Below are positions 1 through 9,040 of a DNA stretch of 49,851 nucleotides, in pieces. The translations under genes and the position numbers were made by a program. The DNA lies in the NCBI RefSeq assembly GCF_017115025.1, contig NZ_JABXKM010000119.1:1-49851 (forward strand). The letters are read 5' to 3'. Below the pieces are notes generated by a model. It ran no database searches. It saw nothing but the letters and a program-made list of their open reading frames with translations, and had not been told where the DNA came from. Numbering within the stretch: position 1 is the first letter of the stretch; the number at the start of each line of letters is the position of its first letter. Source of the DNA: Nostoc sp. NOS(2021) (GTDB lineage Bacteria > Cyanobacteriota > Cyanobacteriia > Cyanobacteriales > Nostocaceae).

Positions 1-15
1 AAAACCCTTCATCTG

Positions 16-96
16 CGTAGGTTGGGTGGAGGAACGAAACCCAACATTTTCGTGGGTGGATTTGTTGGGTAACACTTAAGTTCCACCCAACCTACG
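16..96. repeat. Inverted-repeat intergenic element
   Basis: A perfect 15-bp inverted repeat (CGTAGGTTGGGTGGA at 16-30, its complement at 82-96) encloses a sequence that repeats the AACCCAAC/GTTGGGT theme. It resembles the short dispersed palindromic repeats common in Nostoc intergenic DNA. Nothing coding is visible in 1-277, which otherwise holds a HIP1-like site near 127-133 and the leader of the following ATPase gene. Confidence 0.6.
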
Positions 97-277
97 ATTA
101 TCCTTAACCCAAGCGTATTGCAACCAGCGATCGCAAAACCTCTTGGCAATACGCAAAAAAGCAAATACACTAGAAGATAAGTATTAGTACATACGTTCTC
201 TACAAGAAAATATCAACTAAGGGCTGTCTTTGTTGTTTGTCAGTTCTGACGCCGCCACGCCATTAGTAATTAACCAA

Positions 278-1915
278 ATGAGTAATTTTGATCAAAATGG
301 AAAACCAGACGCAACTGATAGTAGCCAGAATCAGCAATATGCCTCCTTGGTAGAGCAACTTGATTTGATGATTCGGGCACGGTATCCCTTACTGTATGTG
401 ATTTCCGTTGAAGAAGAACCTGTGGAAGAAGTGTTGCAGCAAGTTGCATTGCGTTCTGTGCCCAAACGACAGCTTTTATTTTGGGATATTGTCCGGGGTT
501 GGAGTGATAATGGTGCAGATAAAGGTTCGGTGATGGCGGCGTTAGGGCGAATTGGTAAAGCTGATGCCCAAACACCTGCAATGTTTATACTGCGGGATTT
601 GCACCCATTTGTGAAAAACCCGACTACCGAGAAGAATGCCCCGATTGTGCGGGAGTTACGAAACTTGACACGGGAGTTAAAGCGATCGCGTAAAATTATC
701 ATCACCACCAGCCATACTTTAGAACTTCCTGATGAGTTATTGCAAGAAGTGACAGTAGTTGATTTTCCCTTACCTAGTGTTAGGGAAATAGATAATTTAA
801 TCCAACAATTGGTAGTACCAGATAAGTTAAATGTCTCCGGTTTAGGGCGGGAACAGTTAGTTAAAGCCTGTCAAGGTTTAAGTCGCACCCGGATTTCGAG
901 AGTGTTGGCAAAAGCTTTAGCTGCTAAACAGCAGGTAAATGAGTCTGACATTGACGGCGTATTAGAAGAGAAAAAGCAAGCAATCCGGCAAACTGGTATT
1001 TTAGAGTTTTTCACACCACAAGAATCACTCAAACGAGTTGGTGGATTAGATCAACTCAAACAGTGGGTACTGATGCGTCAAGATGCTTTTACCGAAGAAG
1101 CCAGACGCTACGGTATTCCTAACCCTAAAGGGATGTTACTTGTGGGCATTCAGGGAACTGGTAAATCTCTCTCTGCCAAGACAATTGCTCATGAATGGCG
1201 TTTACCGCTATTAAGATTAGATTCTGGGCGTTTATTTGGTGGGATTGTCGGCGAAAGCGAAAGCCGCGTACGTCAAATGATTCAGTTAACCGAAGCAATG
1301 GCACCGTGCGTTTTGTGGATTGATGAAATTGACAAAGCCTTTGGCAATATTACCAGTAGCATTGATGGGGATTCGGGGACATCGCGCCGCGTGTTTGGCA
1401 GTTTGATTACCTGGATGCAGGAGAAAACCGCGAGTGTATTTATTGTCGCCACGGCAAATAATGTCAAAATATTACCAGCCGAGTTGTTGCGGAAAGGAAG
1501 ATTTGATGAAATTTTCTTTTTGAATCTACCTACAGAAGCCGAACGCCAAGAGATTTTTAAAGTGCATTTGCAACGGTTACGCCCGAATCGGCTGCGAGAA
1601 TTTAACTTAGCTTTGTTAGCCAAACAAAGTCCCAATTTTAGCGGTGCAGAGATAGAGCAAGTAATCGTTGACGCTATGCACAAAGCATTTTCCACAAGAA
1701 TTGAGGGACAGCGCCGAGACTTTAATACAGAGGATATTTTACTGGCTGTAGCTCAAACAGTACCTTTAGCTGCGATCGCACATGAACAAATTGAAGCATT
1801 AAAGCAATGGGCAGCACAAGCCGGTGCAAGAACCGCCTCCAATGATGTGCTGTTGGTAGAGGAATTAAAACAATACTCAACTGAACAAGGAATAGGCCCT
1901 TTAGAAGTCGATTAA
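278..1915 (+). CDS. Ycf46-like AAA+ ATPase
   Basis: An AAA+ ATPase of about 545 residues that resembles the Ycf46 family of cyanobacteria and red-algal plastids. The N-terminal half (to about residue 245) is a degenerate, P-loop-less ATPase-like region. The C-terminal AAA module has a Walker A (GIQGTGKS, residues 290-297), a Walker B (WIDEID, 347-352) and an RKGRFDE motif (405-411) supplying the arginine-finger region. The frame extends upstream to a TTG at 230, but the ATG at 278 is the likelier start. The Ycf35-like gene follows after 75 bp on the same strand, and a DUF2997/GrpE-like/Hsp70 operon lies 9 kb away, so the gene may act with them. The cellular role of Ycf46 is not firmly known; inorganic-carbon or photosynthesis regulation has been suggested. 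Its substrate here is unknown. Confidence 0.85.
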   Translation: MSNFDQNGKPDATDSSQNQQYASLVEQLDLMIRARYPLLYVISVEEEPVEEVLQQVALRSVPKRQLLFWDIVRGWSDNGADKGSVMAALGRIGKADAQTPAMFILRDLHPFVKNPTTEKNAPIVRELRNLTRELKRSRKIIITTSHTLELPDELLQEVTVVDFPLPSVREIDNLIQQLVVPDKLNVSGLGREQLVKACQGLSRTRISRVLAKALAAKQQVNESDIDGVLEEKKQAIRQTGILEFFTPQESLKRVGGLDQLKQWVLMRQDAFTEEARRYGIPNPKGMLLVGIQGTGKSLSAKTIAHEWRLPLLRLDSGRLFGGIVGESESRVRQMIQLTEAMAPCVLWIDEIDKAFGNITSSIDGDSGTSRRVFGSLITWMQEKTASVFIVATANNVKILPAELLRKGRFDEIFFLNLPTEAERQEIFKVHLQRLRPNRLREFNLALLAKQSPNFSGAEIEQVIVDAMHKAFSTRIEGQRRDFNTEDILLAVAQTVPLAAIAHEQIEALKQWAAQAGARTASNDVLLVEELKQYSTEQGIGPLEVD

Positions 1916-1990
1916 AATAGAAAAACTCTGCGTTATCTGCGCCTTGTTATTTAATCCAAAATCCCAAATCTAAAATCCCAAATTGGCATT

Positions 1991-2365
1991 ATGTCTCATT
2001 TCACAACTATAAAAGTCCAAATCAAACGCGGTGAAATTCTGCATCAAGTGTTGCAAGAATTAAACTATCAAGTTGAATGCAACACGAATGTACGCGGATA
2101 TCAAGGCAATACGACTCAAGCCGAGTATGTGATTCGCCAGAACAATGGTTATGATTTAGGTTTTCGCCGCAGTGGTGAAAATTACGAAATAGTTGCAGAC
2201 TTTTGGGGAGCAAAAATTAATCAACAACAGTTTGTTAACTCTATCAGCCAAAAATATGCTCATAAAACCTTGATGGCAACAGTGCAAGAACAAGGCTTTA
2301 ATGTGGAGGCAGAAGAAGTTTTAGAAGATGGAACTGTGCGAGTAGTTGTAGGGCGTTGGGTGTAA
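1991..2365 (+). CDS. Ycf35-like DUF1257 protein
   Basis: A 124-residue soluble protein recognisable as the DUF1257/Ycf35 family: it begins MSHFTTIKVQIKRGE and has the conserved YDLGFRR and IVADFWG stretches and a final VEAEEVLEDGTVRVVVGRW strand pair. No signal peptide or membrane segment is seen. Family members are conserved in cyanobacteria and plastids, and their function is not established. It lies 75 bp after the Ycf46-like ATPase in the same orientation and is probably co-transcribed with it. DUF1257, DUF2997 and an AAA ATPase often occur near each other as I remember it, and all three occur in this window. Confidence 0.82.
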   Translation: MSHFTTIKVQIKRGEILHQVLQELNYQVECNTNVRGYQGNTTQAEYVIRQNNGYDLGFRRSGENYEIVADFWGAKINQQQFVNSISQKYAHKTLMATVQEQGFNVEAEEVLEDGTVRVVVGRWV

Positions 2366-2383
2366 TTATATCGTGAGAATCAA

Positions 2384-2414
2384 GATCCCCGACTTCTTGA
2401 AGAAGTCGGGGATC
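2384..2414. repeat. 31-nt palindrome after ycf35-like gene
   Basis: GATCCCCGACTTCTT at 2384-2398 pairs with its complement at 2400-2414, leaving a one-base centre. There is no T-run on either side, so it is more like a dispersed palindromic repeat than a canonical rho-independent terminator, although it could still end the ycf46/ycf35-like transcript. The remaining 230 bp up to the next gene is AT-rich and shows nothing else. Confidence 0.6.
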
Positions 2415-2644
2415 TGAACCTGCTGGCAATTCTCACAAGAATGAACGGTAAATTAGTAGAATTTGAAATGCACCTCTTATTTCTTTGCCAGTAATCTAGG
2501 GTAGAGAACCTATAGGCGCTGTGTTAAATTTTAATTTGGATGATTTTTTTCGCGCAAAATCGCAAGCATAACACAAAGATATTTTGTTTGTAATTTGGGG
2601 TAAGAAATTATTTATTGATAAATATTAATAATTGTCTTTAAGCT

Positions 2645-3439
2645 TTAAATGTCACAATTTACAAGTCTCGATGAAATAAAAGCGACAAATTCTGCTGTCT
2701 TATAATCAGATCCACCAGAGTAAGGTTTATAGCAAATACTAATAGAAGCAGGGAGGTGTCCTTTTGGTGCTTTTATATCAAAACTAATCTCTCTGTAATA
2801 CAACCATAAGTGTCGTTGCATCCATCCTATCTGTAAACCAAACTCTCCCCAAATTTTATAGTTAGACTCTCGTGTTACCCCCAAGCTGTGAAAAATACGC
2901 TGTTGAACAGAAAAGCCAAAATGTCCATTACTATATTTTACCCACAAATCGTCAATAGTGCGGAGGTCTTCACAAGGGAAGTTATCAATATCTTCTTCAC
3001 GCAACCAACGTTCTTTTTGCCGTTTCGCAACCGCGAACATCACTCGCCATGTTTCCTCATCCGCTTCTCTCCACTTCCCAACAGCAAGAAAGTCACGCAA
3101 GCGGGTGTAGTCTGTTATTCCTCCTAGTCTTAAATGTGCATCGGACTCTATTAAAACCTGTTGAACCCTTGTTTCTGTGCGAGTATTTAACAGCGAATAA
3201 GCTTGTTTTTGTACTTCTACAGACTCATTATTTAAAGTCTGAATTACTAAATCTAAGCCCTGCTCTCCATAATTCAAAGCTTGCCAAAGTCCTGCAATTC
3301 TCACCTTTGGGTCTGCATTCTTCAACCGTAATTTTACCCCTTCAATACCACCTAAAACTGCTGCACTTTCTAGTGAGGGAATATTTTTTCCGCCAAGTAC
3401 AGCATCATATTCTCTTGGTTGATTGGTATTATCTGACAT
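2645..3439 (-). CDS. VLGG-module protein with GUN4 domain
   Basis: A 264-residue protein. Residues 1 to about 98 form the N-terminal module shared by the array: NQPREYDAVLGG, then AVLGGIEGVKLRL, then a helical repeat with LNYGEQGLDLVIQ. Residues from about 112 form a GUN4 domain, recognised by DYTRLRDFLAVGKWREADEE, the NFPCEDLRTIDDLWVKYSNG core and GFSVQQRI. GUN4 domains bind Mg-porphyrins or bilins and stimulate Mg-chelatase in the stand-alone protein; in multidomain cyanobacterial proteins they are probably ligand sensors. The ATG at 3439 is preferred because the module in all paralogues starts with M plus a few residues before NQP. It begins 7 nt after the stop of the upstream HEAT-type paralogue, so the two are probably translationally coupled. 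Confidence 0.85.
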   Translation of the reverse strand: MSDNTNQPREYDAVLGGKNIPSLESAAVLGGIEGVKLRLKNADPKVRIAGLWQALNYGEQGLDLVIQTLNNESVEVQKQAYSLLNTRTETRVQQVLIESDAHLRLGGITDYTRLRDFLAVGKWREADEETWRVMFAVAKRQKERWLREEDIDNFPCEDLRTIDDLWVKYSNGHFGFSVQQRIFHSLGVTRESNYKIWGEFGLQIGWMQRHLWLYYREISFDIKAPKGHLPASISICYKPYSGGSDYKTAEFVAFISSRLVNCDI

Positions 3440-3446
3440 TGCTGTT

Positions 3447-4046
3447 TTATTTAGAAAATGCTTGCACTCTGTCAATACAGCCCTGCTGCACTGCTTCAAT
3501 TAAAATATCTTTTACACCTTTTCGTTTAAAGTAAAGTGCTGCATAATTACGTTGTATCTGTGTGCCATTGAAAAGGTAATGTCGAATTCGGTCTTTACCC
3601 TCATTGGTATTAACTAAACCTAGTGTATAGTCAACTAACTTAGTAGTCGCGGTATTCTGTTCATTTTCCAAACTTTCCATGAGCGTATCAACATCGGATA
3701 CTCCACCAGTGCGCCCCATAGCAACAAAAACATCATATCTACTGCTTTTTTGATATTCCTGAAGTGCTTGTTGCACTACGGAATCTTGTTTATTTACAAG
3801 TAGTAAATAAGCTGCTTGCCGTATTTTCCATAATTTATCTTCCAACGCCAATATTACTAATTCCAAGCCTACTTCGCCATACTTTAGCGCTTCTTCTAGC
3901 GCCGCAATTTTTTGCTCAACAACTGGATTTGCCAAGCGTCTTTTAACACCTTCTAGTCCTCCCAAGACTACAGCACCAGGCGGGGCTTTTTTTTGACCAC
4001 CAAGGACAGCATCATAAACTCTTGGGCGATTGGAATTTTTTGACAT
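3447..4046 (-). CDS. VLGG-module protein with HEAT-like repeats
   Basis: A 199-residue protein beginning with the shared module (RPRVYDAVLGGQ, AVVLGGLEGVKRRL, LKYGEVGLELVILAL). Instead of a distinct sensor domain it continues with two or three more amphipathic helix pairs of HEAT/PBS-lyase character (for example GVSDVDTLMESLENEQN and GTQIQRNYAALYFKRKGVKD). It is the simplest member of the array and may show what the module looks like when extended. No catalytic motif is visible. The gene is upstream of, and 7 nt from, the GUN4-bearing paralogue. Confidence 0.8.
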   Translation of the reverse strand: MSKNSNRPRVYDAVLGGQKKAPPGAVVLGGLEGVKRRLANPVVEQKIAALEEALKYGEVGLELVILALEDKLWKIRQAAYLLLVNKQDSVVQQALQEYQKSSRYDVFVAMGRTGGVSDVDTLMESLENEQNTATTKLVDYTLGLVNTNEGKDRIRHYLFNGTQIQRNYAALYFKRKGVKDILIEAVQQGCIDRVQAFSK

Positions 4047-4128
4047 CGTGCTTTTACTTTTGAAACTAGCTTATTTAATTTGCGATCGCTCTTAACCCCT
4101 TCACCTGGAAACGAGGAAAAAACTCTAA

Positions 4129-4341
4129 CTATCGACCCTCAAACCAAGCTTCTAAATCAGCAGCAGTTGTAAAATCTAGTAAAGCTTCTCCCAAATTTTC
4201 TAACTCAGCCGTTGACAAAGTTTGAATGCGTTCTTGTAATTGCGGGTTCACTTCACCTATACGGCGGTTAAGTAGGCGTAAAATCAGCGTCAATTCTCCT
4301 TGCTGTATACCTTGTCTCATCCAACTGGTGACGATTTGCAT
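4129..4341 (-). pseudogene. Duplicated C-terminal fragment of Rpn-type nuclease gene
   Basis: A 70-codon open frame nearly identical to the last 70 codons of the adjacent Rpn-type gene, offset by exactly 231 bp (77 codons). Only a handful of base differences separate the copies. It starts with the internal ATG of MQIVTSWMRQG and holds just the DUF4351-like C-terminal helices, without the nuclease core. I read it as a recent tandem duplication of the gene's 3' end. Because an ATG and stop are preserved it could still be translated as a small C-terminal protein. Confidence 0.75.
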
Positions 4342-4572
4342 AACTCTTACCTTGGGTACTTATCTAGCCTCAAACCAAGCTTCTAAATCAGCAGCAGTTG
4401 TAAAATCTAGTAAAGCTTCTCCCAAATTTTCTAACTCAGCCGTTGACAAAGTTTGAATGCGTTCTTGTAATTGCGGGTTCACTTCACCTATACGGCGGTT
4501 AAGCAAGCGTAAAATCATCTTCAATTCGCCTTGCTGTATACCTTGTCTCATCCAACTGGTGACGATTTGCAT
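4129..4572. repeat. 231-bp tandem duplication
   Basis: The blocks 4129-4341 and 4360-4572 align end to end with only about six mismatches (for example TAGGCG versus CAAGCG near 4272 and 4503). The unit spacing of 231 bp keeps the reading frame. The duplication covers the DUF4351-like tail of the Rpn-type gene. Confidence 0.85.
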
Positions 4573-5256
4573 AACTTTTTCCTCCTGCTTTGGTTCAATA
4601 CTAGCAAGTTGTTCTTGAAACATTATTTCTTCTTGAGCATTCAAATCAAGATATGTATCAATAAACCCAGAAATTAACTGGATTTGTGCGGGGTTGAGTC
4701 CCAAATTCGCTAGCAATTGTAGCGACATTAGCTTTACTGTTGGGCGTTCTTGAACATCAATCCGCATTTTCGCCATCAAAGCGCTAGCTACAGGATTTCT
4801 CTGATTTACGAAATCCTGCCATTTTAATTGATTTAGCTGGACAACTTCATAATTAAATTCCAGCACCCGCTTATTGGGAAAATCGATGCGATAAGAGTTC
4901 GGTTCTGGTGTTTGCGGAGAGTCATGAGAATAAATGACTATCGGGTACACTGGGAGGGCATATTTTTCGTGCAGTCTAGCGAAATATGTAAACATTCGCT
5001 GGTTGAAATTAGTTTGGGAATAAGATTGATGTTCAGTATGAATGATAAATAAAGTATCTTGGTTTCTCACTGAGACTTGCAGAACTATATCGAGTATTTT
5101 ACGTTCTCCCTCAGTCACATCTGTGAATATCTCTTGTGGCAAAAACTCTATTGAATCTCTCTCCAAGTAAGCGCTGATATCTGGAAAAAATAGCTCGATA
5201 AACTCTGGCAAGAAGTTGGAAAGAAGTTCTTTAAATAGGCGATCGTGGTCAATCAT
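4360..5256 (-). CDS. Rpn-family PD-(D/E)XK nuclease/putative transposase
   Basis: A 298-residue protein of the Rpn (recombination-promoting nuclease, formerly transposase_31/DUF4351) type. The N-terminus MIDHDRLFKELLSNF and the following DILDIVLQVSVRNQDTLFIIHTEHQS region carry the acidic/E-x-Q core expected of this PD-(D/E)XK fold. A middle helical part (PTVKLMSLQLLANLG) is followed by a C-terminal MRQGIQQGE...LLNRRIG...LQERIQTLSTAELENLGEALLDF segment typical of DUF4351. Such genes are abundant in Nostoc genomes and behave as accessory, mobile-like genes. It interrupts the VLGG-module array, and its 3' end is tandemly duplicated downstream. Confidence 0.8.
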   Translation of the reverse strand: MIDHDRLFKELLSNFLPEFIELFFPDISAYLERDSIEFLPQEIFTDVTEGERKILDIVLQVSVRNQDTLFIIHTEHQSYSQTNFNQRMFTYFARLHEKYALPVYPIVIYSHDSPQTPEPNSYRIDFPNKRVLEFNYEVVQLNQLKWQDFVNQRNPVASALMAKMRIDVQERPTVKLMSLQLLANLGLNPAQIQLISGFIDTYLDLNAQEEIMFQEQLASIEPKQEEKVMQIVTSWMRQGIQQGELKMILRLLNRRIGEVNPQLQERIQTLSTAELENLGEALLDFTTAADLEAWFEAR

Positions 5257-5579
5257 TTGATGATTTCTTCAGTAAAATGACAGTTTTTGTGATAATTTGA
5301 TACTTATTACTAAATATCTAAGCATAAATAAATTAAAGTTTGTAGTAAGGACTTTAGTCCTGATAATCCTTGGTCTGAGCGATAAATCGCTCACTACAAA
5401 CTAAGAGTTTATTTTATATTTAATTATGTTTACCTACTTCCGACGGGATTGTTGAGTGCGATCGCTACAAGCATCTAATCTAATTTTAAAAAATCACGTT
5501 CTTTTGATAGTGCGATCTCAATTTTGACTCATAATATTCTGACAATTTGCGGTAATTCCTACTATTACACTCACTTTTA
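5257..5579. other. Gene-free spacer with palindromic repeat
   Basis: A 323-bp AT-rich interval between the Rpn-type gene start and the 14-blade WD40 gene stop. It contains the inverted repeat at 5337-5402 and a HIP1-like site near 5458-5465. No open frame with a recognisable product is seen. Confidence 0.5.
5337..5402. repeat. MITE-like palindromic element
   Basis: A 66-bp element with terminal inverted repeat AGTTTGTAGT (5337-5346) and ACTACAAACT (5393-5402), and internal small palindromes (GGACTTTAGTCC, GAGCGATAAATCGCTC). A similar TTTGTAGTAA terminus occurs in the element at 41121-41170. Confidence 0.65.
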
Positions 5580-7664
5580 CTAAATTTGTCGTGTTGCCCA
5601 TATATTAATATTACCACCCTTTCCACTAACAAGAATTTGCCCATTTTGACTGATAGATAGTACATTTTTATGATAATAATAAAATGGGTGTCTTCTTAAC
5701 GAACGAACTAATTTTTCTGTATTCAAATCCCAGATTTGAATGCTTTGGTCGTTACTACCAACAAATAGTGCTTGTCCATCTGGACTAATAGTAAGACAAT
5801 CTATTTGTCCGGGAAAATTACGAATTTGTGTTCCTGTTTCTAAATCACGTAATTCAATATTTTTTCGATTATGATCTCCACTAATTAAATATTTTCCATT
5901 AGGACTAATCTTGATAAATTCAACAGGTATTTCTGTTAATGTATAAAGTTCTTCCCCAGTTTCTAAATTCCACACTTGCAATACTGGATAAAGTGGCTCA
6001 GTACAACTAACCAATTTTTTGCCATCTGGACTGATAGCTAGGCGGTAAACTCCACATTTAACAGGATTTAAGTATGCCTTCTGTTGTAAAGTATAAATTT
6101 CTTCTTCTGTTTCTAAATTCCATACTTTAATATTGCCATCTAAATCTCCACTAGCTAATATTTTGCCATCACAGTTAATATCAAGAGAAAAAATTTTGTT
6201 GGAATGACCAACGAGAGTACTTATTTCTTGCCTATCTTTTACATCCCAAATTTTGATAGTTTTATCGCTACTAGCACTCAACAAAATACTGCCATCCTGG
6301 CTAGCAACTACACAATGAACTGGGGATGAATGTCCATAGAGAGTAGAAATGTTATCCCCTGTTCTAGCATCCCATAACTTGATAGTTGCATCACCGCCTC
6401 CGCAACTGTAAATAGTTAATCCATCAGAACTGAGAGCTAGAGAACTAATTGAACCTAAATGTCCTGCTACTGAAAATGTATCGATGACTTGTCCTGTATG
6501 TAAATTCCATACATTCACTATATGATCGCTGATAGTAAGAAAATTTTCCCCATGATCAGTTATTAATAAAGAGAAATCAGTCTCACAAGTCTCTTGATAT
6601 GTACCTAATTTTCCACCTGTATTTAAGTTCCATTTAACAATAAATTTGTCTGTACTGTAACTAATAATTGTTTGCCAATCATAACTAATAGCAGCAGAGA
6701 CTATGCGGCGTTTATGACCTATAAAAGTATTAATTAATTTTCCTGTTTCTAAATCCCATATTTTTATAGTTTTATCTCCACAGCTAACAATGGTTTTATT
6801 ATCGGGACTAATAGCAAGAAAACAAACACTTTGTACATGACCTTCAAGTGTATTAATTTCTTTTCCTGTGTTCAAATCCCATACTCGGATGCGGTTATCA
6901 AAACTACCTCCTGCTAAAATTTTTCCATTTGAACTCAGAGCTATAGAACTCAGCTTTCCACAATAAACTTTTAGAGTTCGGATTAGCTGTTTTGTCTTTA
7001 AATCCCATATATCAATACTTTTGTTTTTGACACCTACAGCAGTCTGCCAGTCTGAACTAACAATTATCGAAGTAGGATAATGTAAATCTTGCTTAAGAGT
7101 TTGAAGAAGTTGACCTGTTTTTAAATCCCAAACTTGCATTTTGCCATAATCATAAAAGGCACTCAAAAGAGTTTCTCCATCTGGGCTAATACTCACATAT
7201 CTAGGATCAGAATGTGATAGGGAATAAAGTTGTTTTGCTGTTTTTAAATTCCAAACTTTAATCCCATCACTTGCGCCAGTCACTAAAATTTGGCTATCTG
7301 GGCTAACTGCACTGCAACATACTGCACATGAATGTCCACTTGTGGTGCGTAAGTATCCAAAAAATTGCCAAGGCTTGTATTGACGTAGTGCCTCTTTGAC
7401 ATTTTCTTCCTCTCTTAAAAATAAAAGAGAGTATGCTTTATTTTGAACCTGTTCTGATTCATCTTTTAAAGCCTGAATCAACAAATTTAAACCAGGTTCT
7501 CCATAATTCAACACTTCGGAAAGTGCAGCGATGCGTTCTTCTAAAATATTACTTGACAAACGGTGTTTGACTCCTTCCAAGCCTCCTAACACCAAACCAC
7601 CTAATGGTGAAGGATTATCACCACCAACTACAACATCAAATTCTCTTGGTTGATTTTCTGCCAT
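5580..7664 (-). CDS. VLGG-module protein with 14 WD40 blades
   Basis: A 694-residue protein. Residues 1 to about 105 are the shared module (NQPREFDVVVGGD, LVLGGLEGVKHRL, LNYGEPGLNLLIQAL, then a VKEALRQYKPW end). The rest consists of WD40 repeats: I count 14 blade-closing signatures of the IKVWNLKT/IKIWDLET type, ending with INIWATRQI, which would make two seven-bladed propellers. Only protein-protein recognition is implied; no enzyme motif is seen. The start at 7664 is set by MAENQPRE, which matches two other paralogues. Its 5' leader is repeated upstream of the next WD40 gene (see 7665-7752). Confidence 0.85.
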   Translation of the reverse strand: MAENQPREFDVVVGGDNPSPLGGLVLGGLEGVKHRLSSNILEERIAALSEVLNYGEPGLNLLIQALKDESEQVQNKAYSLLFLREEENVKEALRQYKPWQFFGYLRTTSGHSCAVCCSAVSPDSQILVTGASDGIKVWNLKTAKQLYSLSHSDPRYVSISPDGETLLSAFYDYGKMQVWDLKTGQLLQTLKQDLHYPTSIIVSSDWQTAVGVKNKSIDIWDLKTKQLIRTLKVYCGKLSSIALSSNGKILAGGSFDNRIRVWDLNTGKEINTLEGHVQSVCFLAISPDNKTIVSCGDKTIKIWDLETGKLINTFIGHKRRIVSAAISYDWQTIISYSTDKFIVKWNLNTGGKLGTYQETCETDFSLLITDHGENFLTISDHIVNVWNLHTGQVIDTFSVAGHLGSISSLALSSDGLTIYSCGGGDATIKLWDARTGDNISTLYGHSSPVHCVVASQDGSILLSASSDKTIKIWDVKDRQEISTLVGHSNKIFSLDINCDGKILASGDLDGNIKVWNLETEEEIYTLQQKAYLNPVKCGVYRLAISPDGKKLVSCTEPLYPVLQVWNLETGEELYTLTEIPVEFIKISPNGKYLISGDHNRKNIELRDLETGTQIRNFPGQIDCLTISPDGQALFVGSNDQSIQIWDLNTEKLVRSLRRHPFYYYHKNVLSISQNGQILVSGKGGNINIWATRQI

Positions 7665-7752
7665 TTTACTTTTACCACTTCACTGTTATTAGTGTTCCCA
7701 ATACACGGCTATAAAATTACTTTAATTTGAAAAATGATTGCTGCATATATAG
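7665..7752. repeat. Duplicated 5' leader, copy 1
   Basis: About 88 bp directly upstream of the 14-blade gene are nearly the same as 9041-9127 upstream of the first 7-blade gene. They share TTTTACCAC, GTTCCCAATACACGGCTATA and ATGATTGCTG blocks. The shared part covers the ribosome-binding region and probably the promoter, so the two genes may be co-regulated or were duplicated with their control region. Confidence 0.7.
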
Positions 7753-7855
7753 TCATATTATAGGGCGATCGCTACAATCACCTAATTTCATAAATACGTT
7801 TTATGTGGGATAATTTTTTTCAATTACAGAAGTGCGATCGCATCTATTTTTTACT

Positions 7856-9040
7856 TTATGGTACTCCCCAAATATTGATAGTTCCATCATTGCTACCACT
7901 TGTAATAAATTGTCCATCAGGACTAATGGCTATACAGTTAACACATCCTGAATCTCCGTGAAGCGTTTTTTTTAGGGTTGCAGTATTTAAATCCCATATT
8001 TTGATAGTTTGGTCACGACTGGCGCTAACTAAGTTTTTTCCATCGGAACTGATAACTAAAGATGTAATGTAATCTGAATGTCCTGTGAGCGTATGTACAA
8101 TATTTCCTGTATCAACATCCCATATTTTGATCGTTTTATCTCCAAAAGCACCGATAATATTTTTTTCATTAGGACTAATAGCAATTATTTTAACTTCCGA
8201 AAGGGATTTGAAAGTCTTTTTTAGTCTTCTTGTCTCTACATCCCAAAGATTAATGATATGCATACCCGTCACAATAGTTTGTTTATTTTGACTAATAGCA
8301 TAAGATATTGCTGCCCATGTATCTCCTTCAAATCTTCCGTAGCTTCCCGTCTTTAAATTCCATATCTTAGTGTTATGAAATGGTGTTCCACTAAATAGAG
8401 TTTCTCCATCAGCACTCAAAGCAACAAAAATTATGCTGACTCCACCTTGATTTTTAAGAAACTGTCTGCGTTTAATCTTATCTGACTTGACTTCCCAAAC
8501 TTTTATTTTGACAAATTTACTTCCATCAACTAAAGTTTTTCCATCAAGGCTAATATCTAGGGAAATAATAGAACCAGACTTGACTAATTGAGTATACTTT
8601 AGTTTACCTAGATTTAAGTCCCAAGCTTTTATTGTATCGTTACGACCTCCAGTAAAAAGAGTTTGACTATCAGGGCTAATAACCATACACTGAGCTAAGT
8701 GTGATTCTCCTTCTAATATACCGATATCATCAAACAGTTGCCAATGGTCGTAGGTTTGCAAAATCTTTTTTACTTTCGCTTCTGTTCGATAACGCAATAA
8801 CAAATAAGCTGATTTTTGTACTTCTTCTGATTTCTCGTTTTGAAACAAATCTAGCAATAAATCTAAGCCTATCTCTCCATAGTTGATTAATTCTGTGAAA
8901 GCTGCAATTTTGACTTTTATATCATTACTATTTAAACGAAGTTTGGCTCCTTCTAGTCCACCTAAAACTAAAGCATCAACAGGTGGAGGCACTTGTCCAC
9001 CAAGTACAGCATCATATTCTCTCGGTTGATTCTCAGCCAT
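7856..9040 (-). CDS. VLGG-module protein with 7-blade WD40 propeller
   Basis: A 394-residue protein with the shared N-terminal module (MAENQPREYDAVLGGQ, LVLGGLEGAKLRL, INYGEIGLDLLLDLF, ending KKILQTYDHW) followed by seven WD40 blades, counted from IKAWDLN, IKVWEVK, TKIWNLK, INLWDVE, IKIWDVD, IKIWDLN and INIWGVP. The number fits one closed propeller. No catalytic domain is attached. The gene is transcribed in the same direction as its neighbours and has its own leader, which is repeated in front of the 14-blade paralogue. Between its stop and the next gene is about 190 bp with HIP1 sites. Confidence 0.85.
   Translation of the reverse strand: MAENQPREYDAVLGGQVPPPVDALVLGGLEGAKLRLNSNDIKVKIAAFTELINYGEIGLDLLLDLFQNEKSEEVQKSAYLLLRYRTEAKVKKILQTYDHWQLFDDIGILEGESHLAQCMVISPDSQTLFTGGRNDTIKAWDLNLGKLKYTQLVKSGSIISLDISLDGKTLVDGSKFVKIKVWEVKSDKIKRRQFLKNQGGVSIIFVALSADGETLFSGTPFHNTKIWNLKTGSYGRFEGDTWAAISYAISQNKQTIVTGMHIINLWDVETRRLKKTFKSLSEVKIIAISPNEKNIIGAFGDKTIKIWDVDTGNIVHTLTGHSDYITSLVISSDGKNLVSASRDQTIKIWDLNTATLKKTLHGDSGCVNCIAISPDGQFITSGSNDGTINIWGVP

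Noticed and set aside
2384..2414. 31-nt palindrome as terminator of the ycf35-like gene
   Set aside because: No T-run on either strand; listed as a repeat with only a possible terminator role.
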